Assembly (NCBI RefSeq): GCF_018129985.1
Contig: NZ_JAFCKT010000021.1
Span: 1 to 62,517 of the forward strand
Reading direction: 5' to 3'
Origin: Bradyrhizobium sp. SZCCT0148
Lineage (GTDB): Bacteria; Pseudomonadota; Alphaproteobacteria; Rhizobiales; Xanthobacteraceae
Length of the DNA stretch: 62,517 bases
Position numbers and translations under genes: made by a program. The notes under the pieces were generated by a model. The model was not told where the DNA came from. It was given only the letters and a program-made list of their open reading frames with translations, and made no database searches. Positions 34,705-43,004 of the stretch are shown here, piece after piece (the stretch's first letter is position 1; the number at the start of each line of letters is the position of its first letter).

Positions 34705-36090
34705 ATGGCCAACGAAGCATTCGCCCTTTCGCCCATGTCTGCCCGCGCGGCCGAGCCGAACGAGCAGGATTACGACGCGATCCGCGAAGCCTTCATGGAG
34801 ACGGCGCGCGGCCGCTGGTTCCTCGGCGAATACGCCAGGCGCAACCGCAATGCCGACACGAGCATGGTGCTCGACGCGGTCGCGAAAATCGAAGAAACCC
34901 TTGCGGCGCAGCGACAACCCGTTGTCGAAGATCGCCTGCCCGAAGCCCTCGTCGAGATTCGCCGCGCGATCCACGAGGCCGAGACGAGCGCCATCGCAGC
35001 CTTCGATCCCACCGCGATCCAGGCGAGCCTCGCCGCGATCCCGCGCGGGGTGCGCATCATCAAGGAGATCTCCTGGCGCTGGCGCGAGATCGGCGCCGAC
35101 GGCCGGATCTGCGACCTCATTGATTCGCAGCTCGCTTCGATCGAGGCCGCCTGCGGGCAGGTTTCGATCATCGACCCCCGTGTCGAACTCAAGGCCGCGT
35201 TCGATCTCTTGAGGGATCGGGTCGAGCAGACAGACGGCGGCGCAACGCCGCAGCCGGCGTCTGCCGCCGACGCCGCGCCTGCCGAGACCGCGCCCGCGGC
35301 GATGGCAAGCGAAACCCCCGTGGCTTTTACGGAGCCGCCGCAGGATCCCGCCGCGGCTGCCGAGACTGAAGCGGCCGGCGAAGCGTTCGCCGAGCCCGAG
35401 CAGGCCATGGACGCCGTCGTCGCGCCGGAAATTGCGGCCGAGAGCCAGATCGCCGTCGAGAGCGCAGCACTGGAGCAAGTCGCGCCGGAAAACGTCGCGT
35501 CCGAAGCCGTCTCGTTCGAGGAGCCGGCCACCGAGCCCGCGGCCCTCGCGGAAGCCGCCGACGCGTTCGCGCTCGACGCTGCCGCGCAAGCCGAGGACGA
35601 CGCCGTGCTCGAGGCGATCGCGCTCGAGATGGCCGCGCCCGATCCGGAGTTCAACGAGATCATCGCGCCGGTCGAGCTGGAAGCGGCCGTTGCGGAGCCG
35701 ATGGTGGCGGAGGCCGCGGCGCCCATCGCTGGCGAGCCGCCGGAGCCGGTCGCGTATCAGCCGGTCGCCGCCCCAATGGTGGAAGAGCCCGCCGCCGACG
35801 CGCCGATCGCGATGGACTCGCTCGCACGCCTCACCGACGCCATCGCGGAGGCCGCCGCCGAGGTGATGGAGCAGCCGGCCCCGGCCATGGCGGCCGCAGC
35901 ATCATTCGGCGCAGGCCCGGCTACGACGCTGCCGATGCCCTCGCCCTTGTCTGCTTCCATGCCCGAGACCTCGCTCGGCGCCACCATCCTGGCCAGCGGC
36001 ATCCTGCAAAAGCCCCGCACGCCGGCCAACGATCCCCTCGCCCCGATCCGCCGCATGACCCAGGCCGAGAAGATCGCTTTCTTCTCGTAA
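34705..36090 (+). CDS. Conserved protein with acidic Ala/Glu/Pro-rich C-terminus
   Basis: Protein of 461 residues. Residues 15-165 are ordered and helical, with a conserved-looking start (YDAIREAFMETARGRWFLGE) and an IKEISWRWREIGADGRICD segment near 120. That combination recalls rhizobial proteins related to CheZ-like phosphatase folds, but no catalytic motif can be assigned. Residues 190-420 are low-complexity Ala/Glu/Pro, probably disordered; the final 15 residues are again conserved in style (PIRRMTQAEKIAFFS). The ATG at 34705 follows a GAG site. It may be cotranscribed with the next gene (8 nt apart). Confidence 0.75.
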   Translation: MANEAFALSPMSARAAEPNEQDYDAIREAFMETARGRWFLGEYARRNRNADTSMVLDAVAKIEETLAAQRQPVVEDRLPEALVEIRRAIHEAETSAIAAFDPTAIQASLAAIPRGVRIIKEISWRWREIGADGRICDLIDSQLASIEAACGQVSIIDPRVELKAAFDLLRDRVEQTDGGATPQPASAADAAPAETAPAAMASETPVAFTEPPQDPAAAAETEAAGEAFAEPEQAMDAVVAPEIAAESQIAVESAALEQVAPENVASEAVSFEEPATEPAALAEAADAFALDAAAQAEDDAVLEAIALEMAAPDPEFNEIIAPVELEAAVAEPMVAEAAAPIAGEPPEPVAYQPVAAPMVEEPAADAPIAMDSLARLTDAIAEAAAEVMEQPAPAMAAAASFGAGPATTLPMPSPLSASMPETSLGATILASGILQKPRTPANDPLAPIRRMTQAEKIAFFS

Positions 36091-36098
36091 GGGGTGCT

Positions 36099-36452
36099 AT
36101 GTTCCCCATCGAAGACACCCTCACCCTCTGGCGTCCTGTCGGCCCGAAAGAGCTGGAGCTGATCCAGCAATCCGGCATGCGCGCATTTCCGCCACGCCTG
36201 CCCGACCAGCCGATCTTCTATCCGGTGCTGACCGAAGACTACGCGATCAAGGTTGCGCGCGAATGGAACGTCCCGGCGAGCGGCGCGGGCTTCGTGACGC
36301 GGTTCGCGGTCAAGCGCAGCTTCATCGAAAGATACGACGTGCAGGAAGCCGGCGGGCGCTCACATCTGGAGTACTGGGTTCCGGCGGAAGACCTCCATGC
36401 CTTCAACGCCGCGATCGTCGGTTTGATCGAAATCGTCCGAAGTTTTCCCTGA
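36099..36452 (+). CDS. Small conserved protein of unknown function
   Basis: Protein of 117 residues, soluble. Conserved-looking features are TLWRPVGPKELELIQQSG at the start, FPPRLPDQPIFYPVLTEDYA in the middle and WVPAEDLHAFN near the end. Proteins of this appearance are sometimes labelled ADP-ribosylation/crystallin J1, but I see no catalytic site to support it. The GGGGTGCT before the ATG lies in the 8-nt gap after the upstream stop, so translational coupling is likely. Confidence 0.75.
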   Translation: MFPIEDTLTLWRPVGPKELELIQQSGMRAFPPRLPDQPIFYPVLTEDYAIKVAREWNVPASGAGFVTRFAVKRSFIERYDVQEAGGRSHLEYWVPAEDLHAFNAAIVGLIEIVRSFP

Positions 36453-36471
36453 CCACGAACGATCAGCCCCC

Positions 36472-36831
36472 TCACCCGCAATTCCACACCGCTCCGATCG
36501 GCGTGCGCGTCCAGCACGGACCGAAGCTGCCGCCGTTGTAGCGGCCGCCGTTGAAGCCGGGGCGGCCGAAATAGCGCCACTCGCCGTCCCAGCCGTAATA
36601 TTGCGGAACCGGATCGATGTACCAATGGCGACGATCGCTGCGCGACATGCGCCGCATCGCTTCCTTCTGCTTGTAGAGCGGAATGCTGTTGCTCAGCGGT
36701 TGACGATAGCCGGGCAGGAAGCCGTAGCCATGAAAAGCCTGCTTGGAGCGCTTTTGAATGGGGTCTGCGGATGCGACGGCCGGCAGCAGCGAGAGGATGA
36801 CGGCAACGAATAGACACATAGAACGGGGCAT
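36472..36831 (-). CDS. Small exported protein of unknown function
   Basis: Protein of 119 residues with a signal peptide (cleavage near residue 22, after ASA). The mature part is rich in Tyr, Trp, Gly and Arg, for example DPVPQYYGWDGEWRYFGRP, with two Cys in the last 20 residues (GPCWTRTPIGAVWNCG), likely a disulfide. No family is recognised. The ATG at 36831 directly precedes the basic residues of the signal peptide; a longer frame adds a poor N-terminus. Confidence 0.7.
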   Translation of the reverse strand: MPRSMCLFVAVILSLLPAVASADPIQKRSKQAFHGYGFLPGYRQPLSNSIPLYKQKEAMRRMSRSDRRHWYIDPVPQYYGWDGEWRYFGRPGFNGGRYNGGSFGPCWTRTPIGAVWNCG

Positions 36832-36981
36832 GAAGAGACCATAGACAGTCAGTTCCCGCCGCGCCATTCAATTTCGAGTGCGGGACGTTTCGCCGCTTCT
36901 GCCGAGCGTTCGCTCTTGATAAGACTCGCAACGTGCAGCTTGAACGCGGCGCCGACCGCTTGCATATGCCGGAGTGACCGA

Positions 36982-37368
36982 ATGCCTGAGAGCCCGCGCG
37001 TCGGCGCCTTTGCGATCGTTCCCAGCAACGATCTTCCCGCCGCAATTCCGTTCTGGGAACGGCTTGGCTTTGCGCGCATCGGCGGCGATGCCGGCTATGT
37101 CATCATGAGCGGCTGGGGATGCGAGGTGCATCTCACGCAGGCCGGCGATGGCCCATGGCGCGTGCCCGAGCACAATCCCTTTGGCATCTTCATTCGCACG
37201 CCCGAGGTCGAAGCCGTTGCGGCGCGCGTGGATGACCTCGTCATCCGGCCCGGCGGCGTGCTGCGTCACCGCGAATGGGGCATGTATGAAGTCGGCATCA
37301 ACGGCCCCGAGGGCCTTCTCGTCCGGGTTGGCTGGCCCTCGGAGCTGATGCGCAGTCCGCCTAGCTGA
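36982..37368 (+). CDS. Glyoxalase/bleomycin-resistance fold protein
   Basis: Protein of 128 residues with the vicinal-oxygen-chelate fold: IVPSNDLPAAIPFWERLGFA at the start is the first beta-alpha-beta unit, EVHL and the YEVGINGPEGLLVRVG end supply possible ligands. Such proteins bind antibiotics like bleomycin or act as small-molecule lyases or dioxygenases. Which one cannot be told. GGAG is 8 nt before the ATG. Its last 8 nt overlap the end of the RbsD/FucU gene on the other strand. Confidence 0.82.
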   Translation: MPESPRVGAFAIVPSNDLPAAIPFWERLGFARIGGDAGYVIMSGWGCEVHLTQAGDGPWRVPEHNPFGIFIRTPEVEAVAARVDDLVIRPGGVLRHREWGMYEVGINGPEGLLVRVGWPSELMRSPPS

Positions 37369-37804
37369 TCACGCCCTTCCTGATCAGGAAGCAGCCATAG
37401 CCTCTGATGTCGCCGACCTGCACCACGCCGAAGCCCGCCGCTGCCGCGCGATAGAAATCCGCCCGCGCGAGCTTGCCGGGGCTGACCGGGCCGCCGCTGG
37501 CGCGTTCGATCTCGGCGAGCACCGCGCGCTGGACGTCGGGCACGCGGTCGGGATCGTCGACCGGCGCCATCACGCGCACCGGGTCCGGATCGAAATCGTC
37601 AAGCGGATAGACCGACATGATGGCGCGGACGGCCGTCTCCATCGTCAGGCCCGGCAGCTGGATCAGGCGCTGCGACGACGTCGAGCGGGCGATGTGCGTG
37701 GCAGGGTGGTTGGCGTCGACGACCACGAGATCGTCGCCGTGGCCCATCGAGGCCAGCAGCCAGAGCAGGTCAGGCGTCAGGATCGGATCGATCGATTTCA
37801 GCAT
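37361..37804 (-). CDS. RbsD/FucU-family sugar mutarotase
   Basis: Protein of 147 residues. The N-terminus LKSIDPILTPDLLWLLASMGHGDDLVVVDANHPA carries the family His and Asp pattern (M-G-H-G-D and D-A-N-H-P), used to interconvert anomers of fucose or ribose, and the C-terminal DFYRAAAAGFGVVQVGDIRGYG is typical of FucU. No sugar transporter or kinase is adjacent, so the sugar is unknown. It is divergent from the caspase-like gene. Confidence 0.88.
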   Translation of the reverse strand: MLKSIDPILTPDLLWLLASMGHGDDLVVVDANHPATHIARSTSSQRLIQLPGLTMETAVRAIMSVYPLDDFDPDPVRVMAPVDDPDRVPDVQRAVLAEIERASGGPVSPGKLARADFYRAAAAGFGVVQVGDIRGYGCFLIRKGVIS

Positions 37805-37849
37805 GTGACGGCAGTTCCCTTATCGATCGCTAACCATAGCAGGTTCCGG

Positions 37850-37867
37850 GCGTGATTCAGATCACGC
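37850..37867. promoter_or_regulatory. CRP/FNR-like palindrome
   Basis: GCGTGAT-TCAG-ATCACGC is a perfect 7-bp inverted repeat with a 4-nt spacer; it includes GTGA-N6-TCAC, the core of CRP-type sites. It lies between the FucU gene (start 37804) and the caspase-like gene (start 37968) and may serve either. Confidence 0.45.
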
Positions 37868-37967
37868 AAGACACGAGGGTGAGAGGGATCACGGACTTCA
37901 ATCTCGAACGCGGCGAGGCTCCCCGGCAACCAATCTCGCATCGAGATCAGTGCCAAAGGAGCACGCC

Positions 37968-39776
37968 ATGTTCCGCCTAAAGCCTTTGCTGATGACAGCC
38001 GGCCTCGTGGGAAGCCTGTTCGGCTTCGCCTGCGGGCCTGTTTCCGCGCAAGTTGCCTCGGTCCAGCCGGCCCCCACCGCGCTGCAAGGCCCGGAGCAGC
38101 GGGTGGCGCTGGTGATCGGCAATTCGAACTACCAGAACGCACCGCAGCTCGCCAATCCGGACAATGATGCCGAGTCGATGGCGAAGTTCCTGAACTCCGC
38201 CGGTTTCGAAGTGGTCGCTGCAACCGACCTGACCCAGAACGACATGCTGCGCGTGGTGCAGGACTTCTCCGCAAAGGTGTCTGCGCGCGGTCCGAACACG
38301 GTGGCGATGGTCTATTACGCCGGTCACGGCGTACAGCTCGCCGGCGAAAACTATCTCGTTCCGGTCGACGCCAAAGTGTCGAGCCAGACCGAGCTCGTCA
38401 ACAATTCGGTGCGTCTGGTCGACGTGATGTCGACGCTGGAGACGATCCCGAGCCGCATGCGCATCGTCATCCTCGACGCCTGCCGCAACAACCCGTTCCC
38501 TAACGTCAACGATGCCGGCCGCGGCCTTGCCATCGTCGATGCGCCGAACGGCTCGATCGTCGGCTACTCGACCGCGCCGGGCGCCGAAGCGCTCGACGGT
38601 ACCGGCGGCCACAGCCCGTACACGCAAGCCTTCCTGGACGTCGCGCGCGAGCCCAACGTGCCGATCGAGCAGCTGTTCAAGCGCGTCCGCCTGCAGGTGA
38701 ACCAGTCCACCAGCGGCGCGCAGATCCCGTGGGAGAGCTCCTCGCTCACGAGCGACTTCACCTTCTTCGGCGACACCGCGGTCGCTGCCAACCGTGCACC
38801 GGTAAATACGCCTGTGGTGCAGATGGCCTCCAACCTGCCGAGCCGTTCGACGCGCCAGGCCTATGACTACGTCGTGTCCGAGGGCCGGCCGGAATATTAT
38901 CAGGAGTTCATCCGGATGTATCCGCACGACCCGCTGTGCGACCACGTCCGCTGGCTGCTCAACAACATCCTGCTCTCGCAGGCCTGGCACAAGGCGGTGC
39001 TCGTGAACTCGCCGATCGGCTACAAGACCTTCTATGACAGCTACGGCAACAGCCCCTATGCGCAGATGGCGCTGAAGCTCCAGGTGCAGCCGAAGCAGAT
39101 CCCCCTGATGCAGGCGACCAAGTTCCTGGCGCCGCAGAACATTGTTCCGAGCTTCAAGGTCGGCAATCTCGGCCAGCCCAAATACATGCCGCTGATCCAG
39201 CAGGGCAACGGCAGCGGCCAGATCAACGGCAACCTGCCGATCATGCAGAAGCCGGTCGATAGCAACGTCATCGGCAAGCTTGGCAATGGCGGCCAGATCG
39301 TCAATCTGCCCTCAGGCAACAACCCGCCGAACCAGCAGAACGGTACGCCGTCGCAGACCCCCGGCAAGATCGTCACCCTGCCCGCGCCGACCAACACGAC
39401 CACCAACAAGGGCGGCATCGGCAAAATCGTGACACTGCCGGCGACGAACACCAAGCCGGACGACGGCAACGGCACGAGCAATGGCACCTCCGGCAAGATC
39501 GTCAGCATGCCGGTGAATGTCGGCAAGGGCAGCACGAAGGTCGAGACCAAGCCGGTGAATGTTCAGACACAGAACAACCCGATCCGCATCAACAACGGTG
39601 CGAAGATCAACAACACCCCGGTGAACAAGGTGCAGATCCAGAACAACGTGCAGACCATCCGCCCGCAGCTCAACACGACCAACCGCATGGTCAACAACAA
39701 CAACTTCCGGCAGTCGATGAACCAGGCGCCCAGCATGAACAATGGCGGCAATCGCCGCGGCGGTTTCATGCGCTGA
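37968..39776 (+). CDS. Secreted caspase-like (peptidase C14) protein
   Basis: Protein of 602 residues: signal peptide (about 1-28), a caspase p20 domain (about 42-265) and a long Asn/Pro/Thr-rich tail. The catalytic dyad is complete: His120 in YYAGHG and Cys172 in LDACRNNPF. Alphaproteobacterial proteins of this type are exported orthocaspases with unknown targets. The region from about 430 on has repeated GKIVTLP-like motifs (GQIVNLP, GKIVTLP twice, GKIVSMP) and then Asn-rich sequence. AAGGAG 6-7 nt upstream fixes the ATG at 37968. A 20-bp terminator follows. Confidence 0.9.
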   Translation: MFRLKPLLMTAGLVGSLFGFACGPVSAQVASVQPAPTALQGPEQRVALVIGNSNYQNAPQLANPDNDAESMAKFLNSAGFEVVAATDLTQNDMLRVVQDFSAKVSARGPNTVAMVYYAGHGVQLAGENYLVPVDAKVSSQTELVNNSVRLVDVMSTLETIPSRMRIVILDACRNNPFPNVNDAGRGLAIVDAPNGSIVGYSTAPGAEALDGTGGHSPYTQAFLDVAREPNVPIEQLFKRVRLQVNQSTSGAQIPWESSSLTSDFTFFGDTAVAANRAPVNTPVVQMASNLPSRSTRQAYDYVVSEGRPEYYQEFIRMYPHDPLCDHVRWLLNNILLSQAWHKAVLVNSPIGYKTFYDSYGNSPYAQMALKLQVQPKQIPLMQATKFLAPQNIVPSFKVGNLGQPKYMPLIQQGNGSGQINGNLPIMQKPVDSNVIGKLGNGGQIVNLPSGNNPPNQQNGTPSQTPGKIVTLPAPTNTTTNKGGIGKIVTLPATNTKPDDGNGTSNGTSGKIVSMPVNVGKGSTKVETKPVNVQTQNNPIRINNGAKINNTPVNKVQIQNNVQTIRPQLNTTNRMVNNNNFRQSMNQAPSMNNGGNRRGGFMR

Positions 39777-39792
39777 TCGCGATCAGCCGCAC

Positions 39793-39836
39793 AATGAAGA
39801 AGGGGCAGAGCGGAAACGCTCTGCCCCTTCTTCATT
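39793..39836. terminator. Strong bidirectional terminator
   Basis: Perfect 20-bp stem, 39793-39812 with 39817-39836, closed by a GAAA tetraloop. It lies between the convergent caspase-like and threonine dehydratase-like genes. The T-rich side of the stem (CCCCTTCTTCATT) supports termination mainly of the plus-strand gene. Confidence 0.85.
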
Positions 39837-39846
39837 CGGTTCTTGG

Positions 39847-39885
39847 TCATCCCGGGATGCGCCGCGAGGCGCAGGCCCGGAATGA
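39847..39885. repeat. Short imperfect palindromic repeat
   Basis: TCATCCCGGGATGCGCC and GGCGCAGGCCCGGAATGA face each other around GCGA, with a few mismatches. The TCAT...CCGG...ATGA form is common between genes of alphaproteobacteria (recollection). It adjoins the stop codon of the next minus-strand gene. Confidence 0.55.
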
Positions 39886-39889
39886 AGCC

Positions 39890-40873
39890 TCAGGCGACCA
39901 GTTCGGCGAACAGATCCGCATCGACATTGCCGCCGGAAAGCACGATGACGACGTTCTTGCCGGCGACATCGAGCCGGCCCGCCAGCAGCGCGGCGAGGCC
40001 CACTGCGCCGCCCGGCTCCACCACGAGCTTCAGCTCGCGATAGGCGAACGCGACGGCGGCGCCGACTTCCTTGTCCGACGCCGTGACGCCGCGCGCCAGC
40101 AGCTTGCTGTTGATCGCAAACGTCATTTCGCCGGGGATCAGGGCCATCAGCGCATCGCAGATGGTGCGGCCCGCGGGCCCGTGCGGTTCGCGATGGCCTG
40201 CGCTCAGCGAAATGCCGTGATCGTCGAACGCCTCGGGCTCGGCCACCACGATCTCGGCCAGCGGATAGCGCGCCTTGATCGCGGTCGCCACGCCCGCGAT
40301 CAAGCCGCCGCCGGAGGCCGGCGCCACCACGATGTCGGGGCTGAGACCGAGGCTCGCCATGTCCTCCGCGATCTCACGGCCGGCGGTGCCCTGCCCCGCG
40401 ATCACGAAGGGGTCGTCATAGGGCCTCACCAGAGTCGCGCCGCGCTTCTCGGCGATGCCGCGCGAGATCGCCTCGCGGTCGTCCTTGTCGCGATCATAGA
40501 GCACGACCTCGGCGCCATAGGATTTGGTGCGCTCGCGCTTCGACAACGGCGCATCCGCAGGCATCACGATCGTTGCCTGCATATCGAGGATCTTTGCCGC
40601 TGCCGCCACGCCCTGGGCGTGGTTGCCGGAGGAGAACGCGACGACGCCGCCGGCGCGCTTGTCCTGCGGGATCGAGAACACCTTGTTGAAGGCGCCGCGG
40701 AACTTGAAGGAGCCGGTGCGCTGGAGCATCTCCGGCTTCAGGAACACTTTCGCCCCGACGCGCTCGTTGAGCACGGGGAAGGACAACAGCGGGGTGCGGA
40801 TGGCGTAGGGCGCGATCACGCGCGCTGCGGCGTCGATGTCGGCAGGGCCGATCGGGAGGAGCTGTTCGGTCAT
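39890..40873 (-). CDS. Threonine/serine dehydratase-like PLP enzyme
   Basis: Protein of 327 residues, fold type II PLP family. The PLP lysine is Lys57 in TGSFKFRGA; the substrate loop SSGNHAQG and phosphate-binding SGGGLIAG are present, and the C-terminal LSGGNVD closes the site. There is no ACT regulatory domain, so it matches catabolic threonine dehydratases or serine racemases rather than biosynthetic IlvA. It would release ammonia and a 2-oxo acid from threonine or serine, or racemise serine. It stands alone after a terminator. Confidence 0.87.
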   Translation of the reverse strand: MTEQLLPIGPADIDAAARVIAPYAIRTPLLSFPVLNERVGAKVFLKPEMLQRTGSFKFRGAFNKVFSIPQDKRAGGVVAFSSGNHAQGVAAAAKILDMQATIVMPADAPLSKRERTKSYGAEVVLYDRDKDDREAISRGIAEKRGATLVRPYDDPFVIAGQGTAGREIAEDMASLGLSPDIVVAPASGGGLIAGVATAIKARYPLAEIVVAEPEAFDDHGISLSAGHREPHGPAGRTICDALMALIPGEMTFAINSKLLARGVTASDKEVGAAVAFAYRELKLVVEPGGAVGLAALLAGRLDVAGKNVVIVLSGGNVDADLFAELVA

Positions 40874-40934
40874 ATCAGACCTTATCGCGGCCGACGCGGC
40901 GCGGGCAAGATATCTCCGGATGGGGTTTTCTCCC

Positions 40935-41978
40935 TCAGGCGACGAAACGTGGCTGTTCCGCGCCGCTCCGCCCCGGTAGCACGGCGTCGACCGCCACAAT
41001 GCTGTCCACAAAAGCTCTTGCGGAGGCCTCCCAGGTGTAATTCGAGGCGAACTCGACACAGTCCTGCCGGGAGACGTCGAGCGCCGCAAAGCAGGCGGTG
41101 CGCAGGTCGTGATCCAGCGCGCCGACCGGTGCATCGCCGATCACATCGCGTGGGCCTTTCACGGGAAAGGCCGCGACCGGCAGGCCGCTCGCGAGCGCTT
41201 CGAGCAGCACAAGGCCGAACGTGTCGGTCTTGCTGGGAAACACGAACACGTCAGCGGCCGCATAGATGTCGGCCAGTTCCTCACCGTGCTTCGCGCCGAG
41301 AAAGATCGCGTCGGGATAGGCCTCTTCGAGCGAGGTGCGCGCCGGACCGTCGCCGACGATCACCTTGGTGCCGGGCATATCCAGATCGAGGAAGGCCTCG
41401 AGATTCTTTTCCACCGCGACGCGGCCGACCGACAGGAATACTGGCGCCGGAAGGCAGAGGTCGATGGCGCGGGGGTGGAACAGATGGGTGTCGACGCCGC
41501 GCGGCCACAGCACGACATTGTCGAAACCGCGCTCGGTCAATTCGCTGGCCAGCGCGGGCGTCGCCGCCATCACCGCGCGGCTGGGCGCGTGGAAGCGGCG
41601 CAGCGCCCGCCAGATCAGCGATCCCGGCACCGGCACGCGGGCGCGGACATATTCGGGAAAGCGGGTGTGAAAGCTGGTCGTGAACGGCAGTTTGCGCTGA
41701 CGGCAATAGCGGCGGACCATCAGTCCGATCGGCCCTTCGGTCGCGATGTGGATGCTGTCCGGTTGCGCCTCCGCGATCAGCTTCGCAATTCGCGTCGGGC
41801 GGGGCATCGCCAGGCGCACGTCGCGATAGCTCGGCATCGCAAAGGTTCGGAACGATTGCGGGGTCAGGAACTCGAATTCGACGCCGAGGCTTCTGCCGGC
41901 GTCGGCAAGCTTGGTCAGCGTCCGAACCACACCGTTCACTTGCGGGTGCCAGGCGTCGGTCGCGACCAGGATGCGCAT
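40935..41978 (-). CDS. Family 4 glycosyltransferase, probable glycolipid synthase (Agt-like)
   Basis: Protein of 347 residues with two Rossmann halves. The acceptor side begins MRILVATDAWHPQVNGVVRT, typical of PimA-like lipid glycosyltransferases; the donor side has VGRVAVEKNLEAFL near 194 and the E-x7-E motif in SKTDTFGLVLLEALASG near 276-290. It follows the metallophosphoesterase by 13 nt and shares its PHO-box promoter. In marine bacteria and others, plcP-agt pairs make glycosyl-diacylglycerols that replace phospholipids under phosphate starvation; the pair here has the same order and control. That function is inferred from context; an unrelated sugar-lipid role is possible. Confidence 0.8.
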   Translation of the reverse strand: MRILVATDAWHPQVNGVVRTLTKLADAGRSLGVEFEFLTPQSFRTFAMPSYRDVRLAMPRPTRIAKLIAEAQPDSIHIATEGPIGLMVRRYCRQRKLPFTTSFHTRFPEYVRARVPVPGSLIWRALRRFHAPSRAVMAATPALASELTERGFDNVVLWPRGVDTHLFHPRAIDLCLPAPVFLSVGRVAVEKNLEAFLDLDMPGTKVIVGDGPARTSLEEAYPDAIFLGAKHGEELADIYAAADVFVFPSKTDTFGLVLLEALASGLPVAAFPVKGPRDVIGDAPVGALDHDLRTACFAALDVSRQDCVEFASNYTWEASARAFVDSIVAVDAVLPGRSGAEQPRFVA

Positions 41979-41991
41979 CAGGTGGTCTCCG

Positions 41992-42804
41992 TCATGCAGC
42001 TCTGGCTGCGACCTGCGGGACGGCTGCCGGCTTCTGCAAATGATCCGCCCAGGTGATGATCTCGAAACGACCGTCGTCGTGCTCGACCAGCGCCGTGCAG
42101 CTCTCGACCCAGTCGCCGCAATTCATGTAGCGGATGCCGCCCTCGTCGCGGATCACGGCGTAATGGATGTGGCCGCAGATCACGCCGTCGGCATCGTAGC
42201 GTCGTGCCTCCGCGGCGAGCGCCTGCTCGAACGCGCCGATGTAATTGACGGCGTTCTTGACCTTCTGCTTGGCCCATTGCGACAGTGACCAATAGGGCAC
42301 CTTGAAGAGGCGCCGGAAGAAGTTGACGAAGCGATTCATCTGGATCGCGAAGTCGTAGGCCTTGTCGCCGAGATGGGCGAGCCAGCGCGCATTCTGCACC
42401 ACGAGATCGAAGATGTCGCCGTGGATGACGAGATAGCGCTTGCCGTCCACTCCGGTGTGGACGGTGTTCTCGACCACGTCGATGCCGCCGAAATGCGTGC
42501 CATAATAGTTGCGCAGGAACTCGTCGTGGTTGCCGGGGATGTAGACGATCTTGGCGCCCTTGCGCGCCTTGCGCAGCAGCTTCTGCACCAGGTCGTTGTG
42601 GGATTGCGGCCAGTTCCAGCTCGATTTCAGCGCCCAGCCATCGACGATGTCGCCGACCAAATAGATCGTGTCGGCATCATGGTAGCGCAGGAAGTCGAGC
42701 AGAAGATCGGCTTGAGAACCGCGGGCTCCGAGATGAACGTCGGAGATGAACAACGTGCGAAAGCGCCGCTCCGGGCTCTCGTCACTCACATCGTAACTTC
42801 CCAT
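41992..42804 (-). CDS. Metallophosphoesterase, PlcP-like phospholipase C candidate
   Basis: Protein of 270 residues with the full calcineurin-like metal set: DVHLG, GDIVDGW, GNHD, HGD and GHIH. Proteins of this look are usually labelled UDP-2,3-diacylglucosamine diphosphatase (LpxH). Yet the PHO box just upstream and a lipid glycosyltransferase downstream fit PlcP, the phosphate-starvation phospholipase C of Sinorhizobium that turns phosphatidylcholine into diacylglycerol. Alphaproteobacteria typically use LpxI for the LpxH step. The ATG at 42804 is the first good one; because the promoter is so close, a GTG at 42789 preceded by GGGAAG is an alternative. Confidence 0.8.
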   Translation of the reverse strand: MGSYDVSDESPERRFRTLFISDVHLGARGSQADLLLDFLRYHDADTIYLVGDIVDGWALKSSWNWPQSHNDLVQKLLRKARKGAKIVYIPGNHDEFLRNYYGTHFGGIDVVENTVHTGVDGKRYLVIHGDIFDLVVQNARWLAHLGDKAYDFAIQMNRFVNFFRRLFKVPYWSLSQWAKQKVKNAVNYIGAFEQALAAEARRYDADGVICGHIHYAVIRDEGGIRYMNCGDWVESCTALVEHDDGRFEIITWADHLQKPAAVPQVAARAA

Positions 42805-42828
42805 GCGCCAGCCTGTAACAAATGTCCC

Positions 42829-42846
42829 GTGACAGGGGGATGACAG
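42829..42846 (-). promoter_or_regulatory. PHO box (PhoB site) of the plcP-agt-like operon
   Basis: The minus strand reads CTGTCAT-CCCC-CTGTCAC, two 7-nt direct repeats with a 4-nt spacer, matching the PhoB consensus at every informative base. A TTACAG that could serve as the -10 lies 10 nt downstream, the normal PhoB distance. The start codon lies 24 nt after the box. Confidence 0.85.
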
Positions 42847-43004
42847 ATTGAACCCTTGAGGCACCTTCAGATACGAATCACGCCTTGCCTCGCCCTCCCC
42901 GCGAATATCAGTCGCATGCGACAATCAGGCGACATGGCGCCGCAGGGGGCTCCAGGGCGCACCTTTTCACGAATGTCGCTTTGCACAGCTGAGCGCGCGC
43001 TTCG

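Noticed and set aside
41992..42804. LpxH (lipid A synthesis) as the primary call
   Set aside because: The catalytic motifs are compatible, but the PHO box, the adjacent lipid glycosyltransferase and the usual use of LpxI in this class favour a PlcP-like role.
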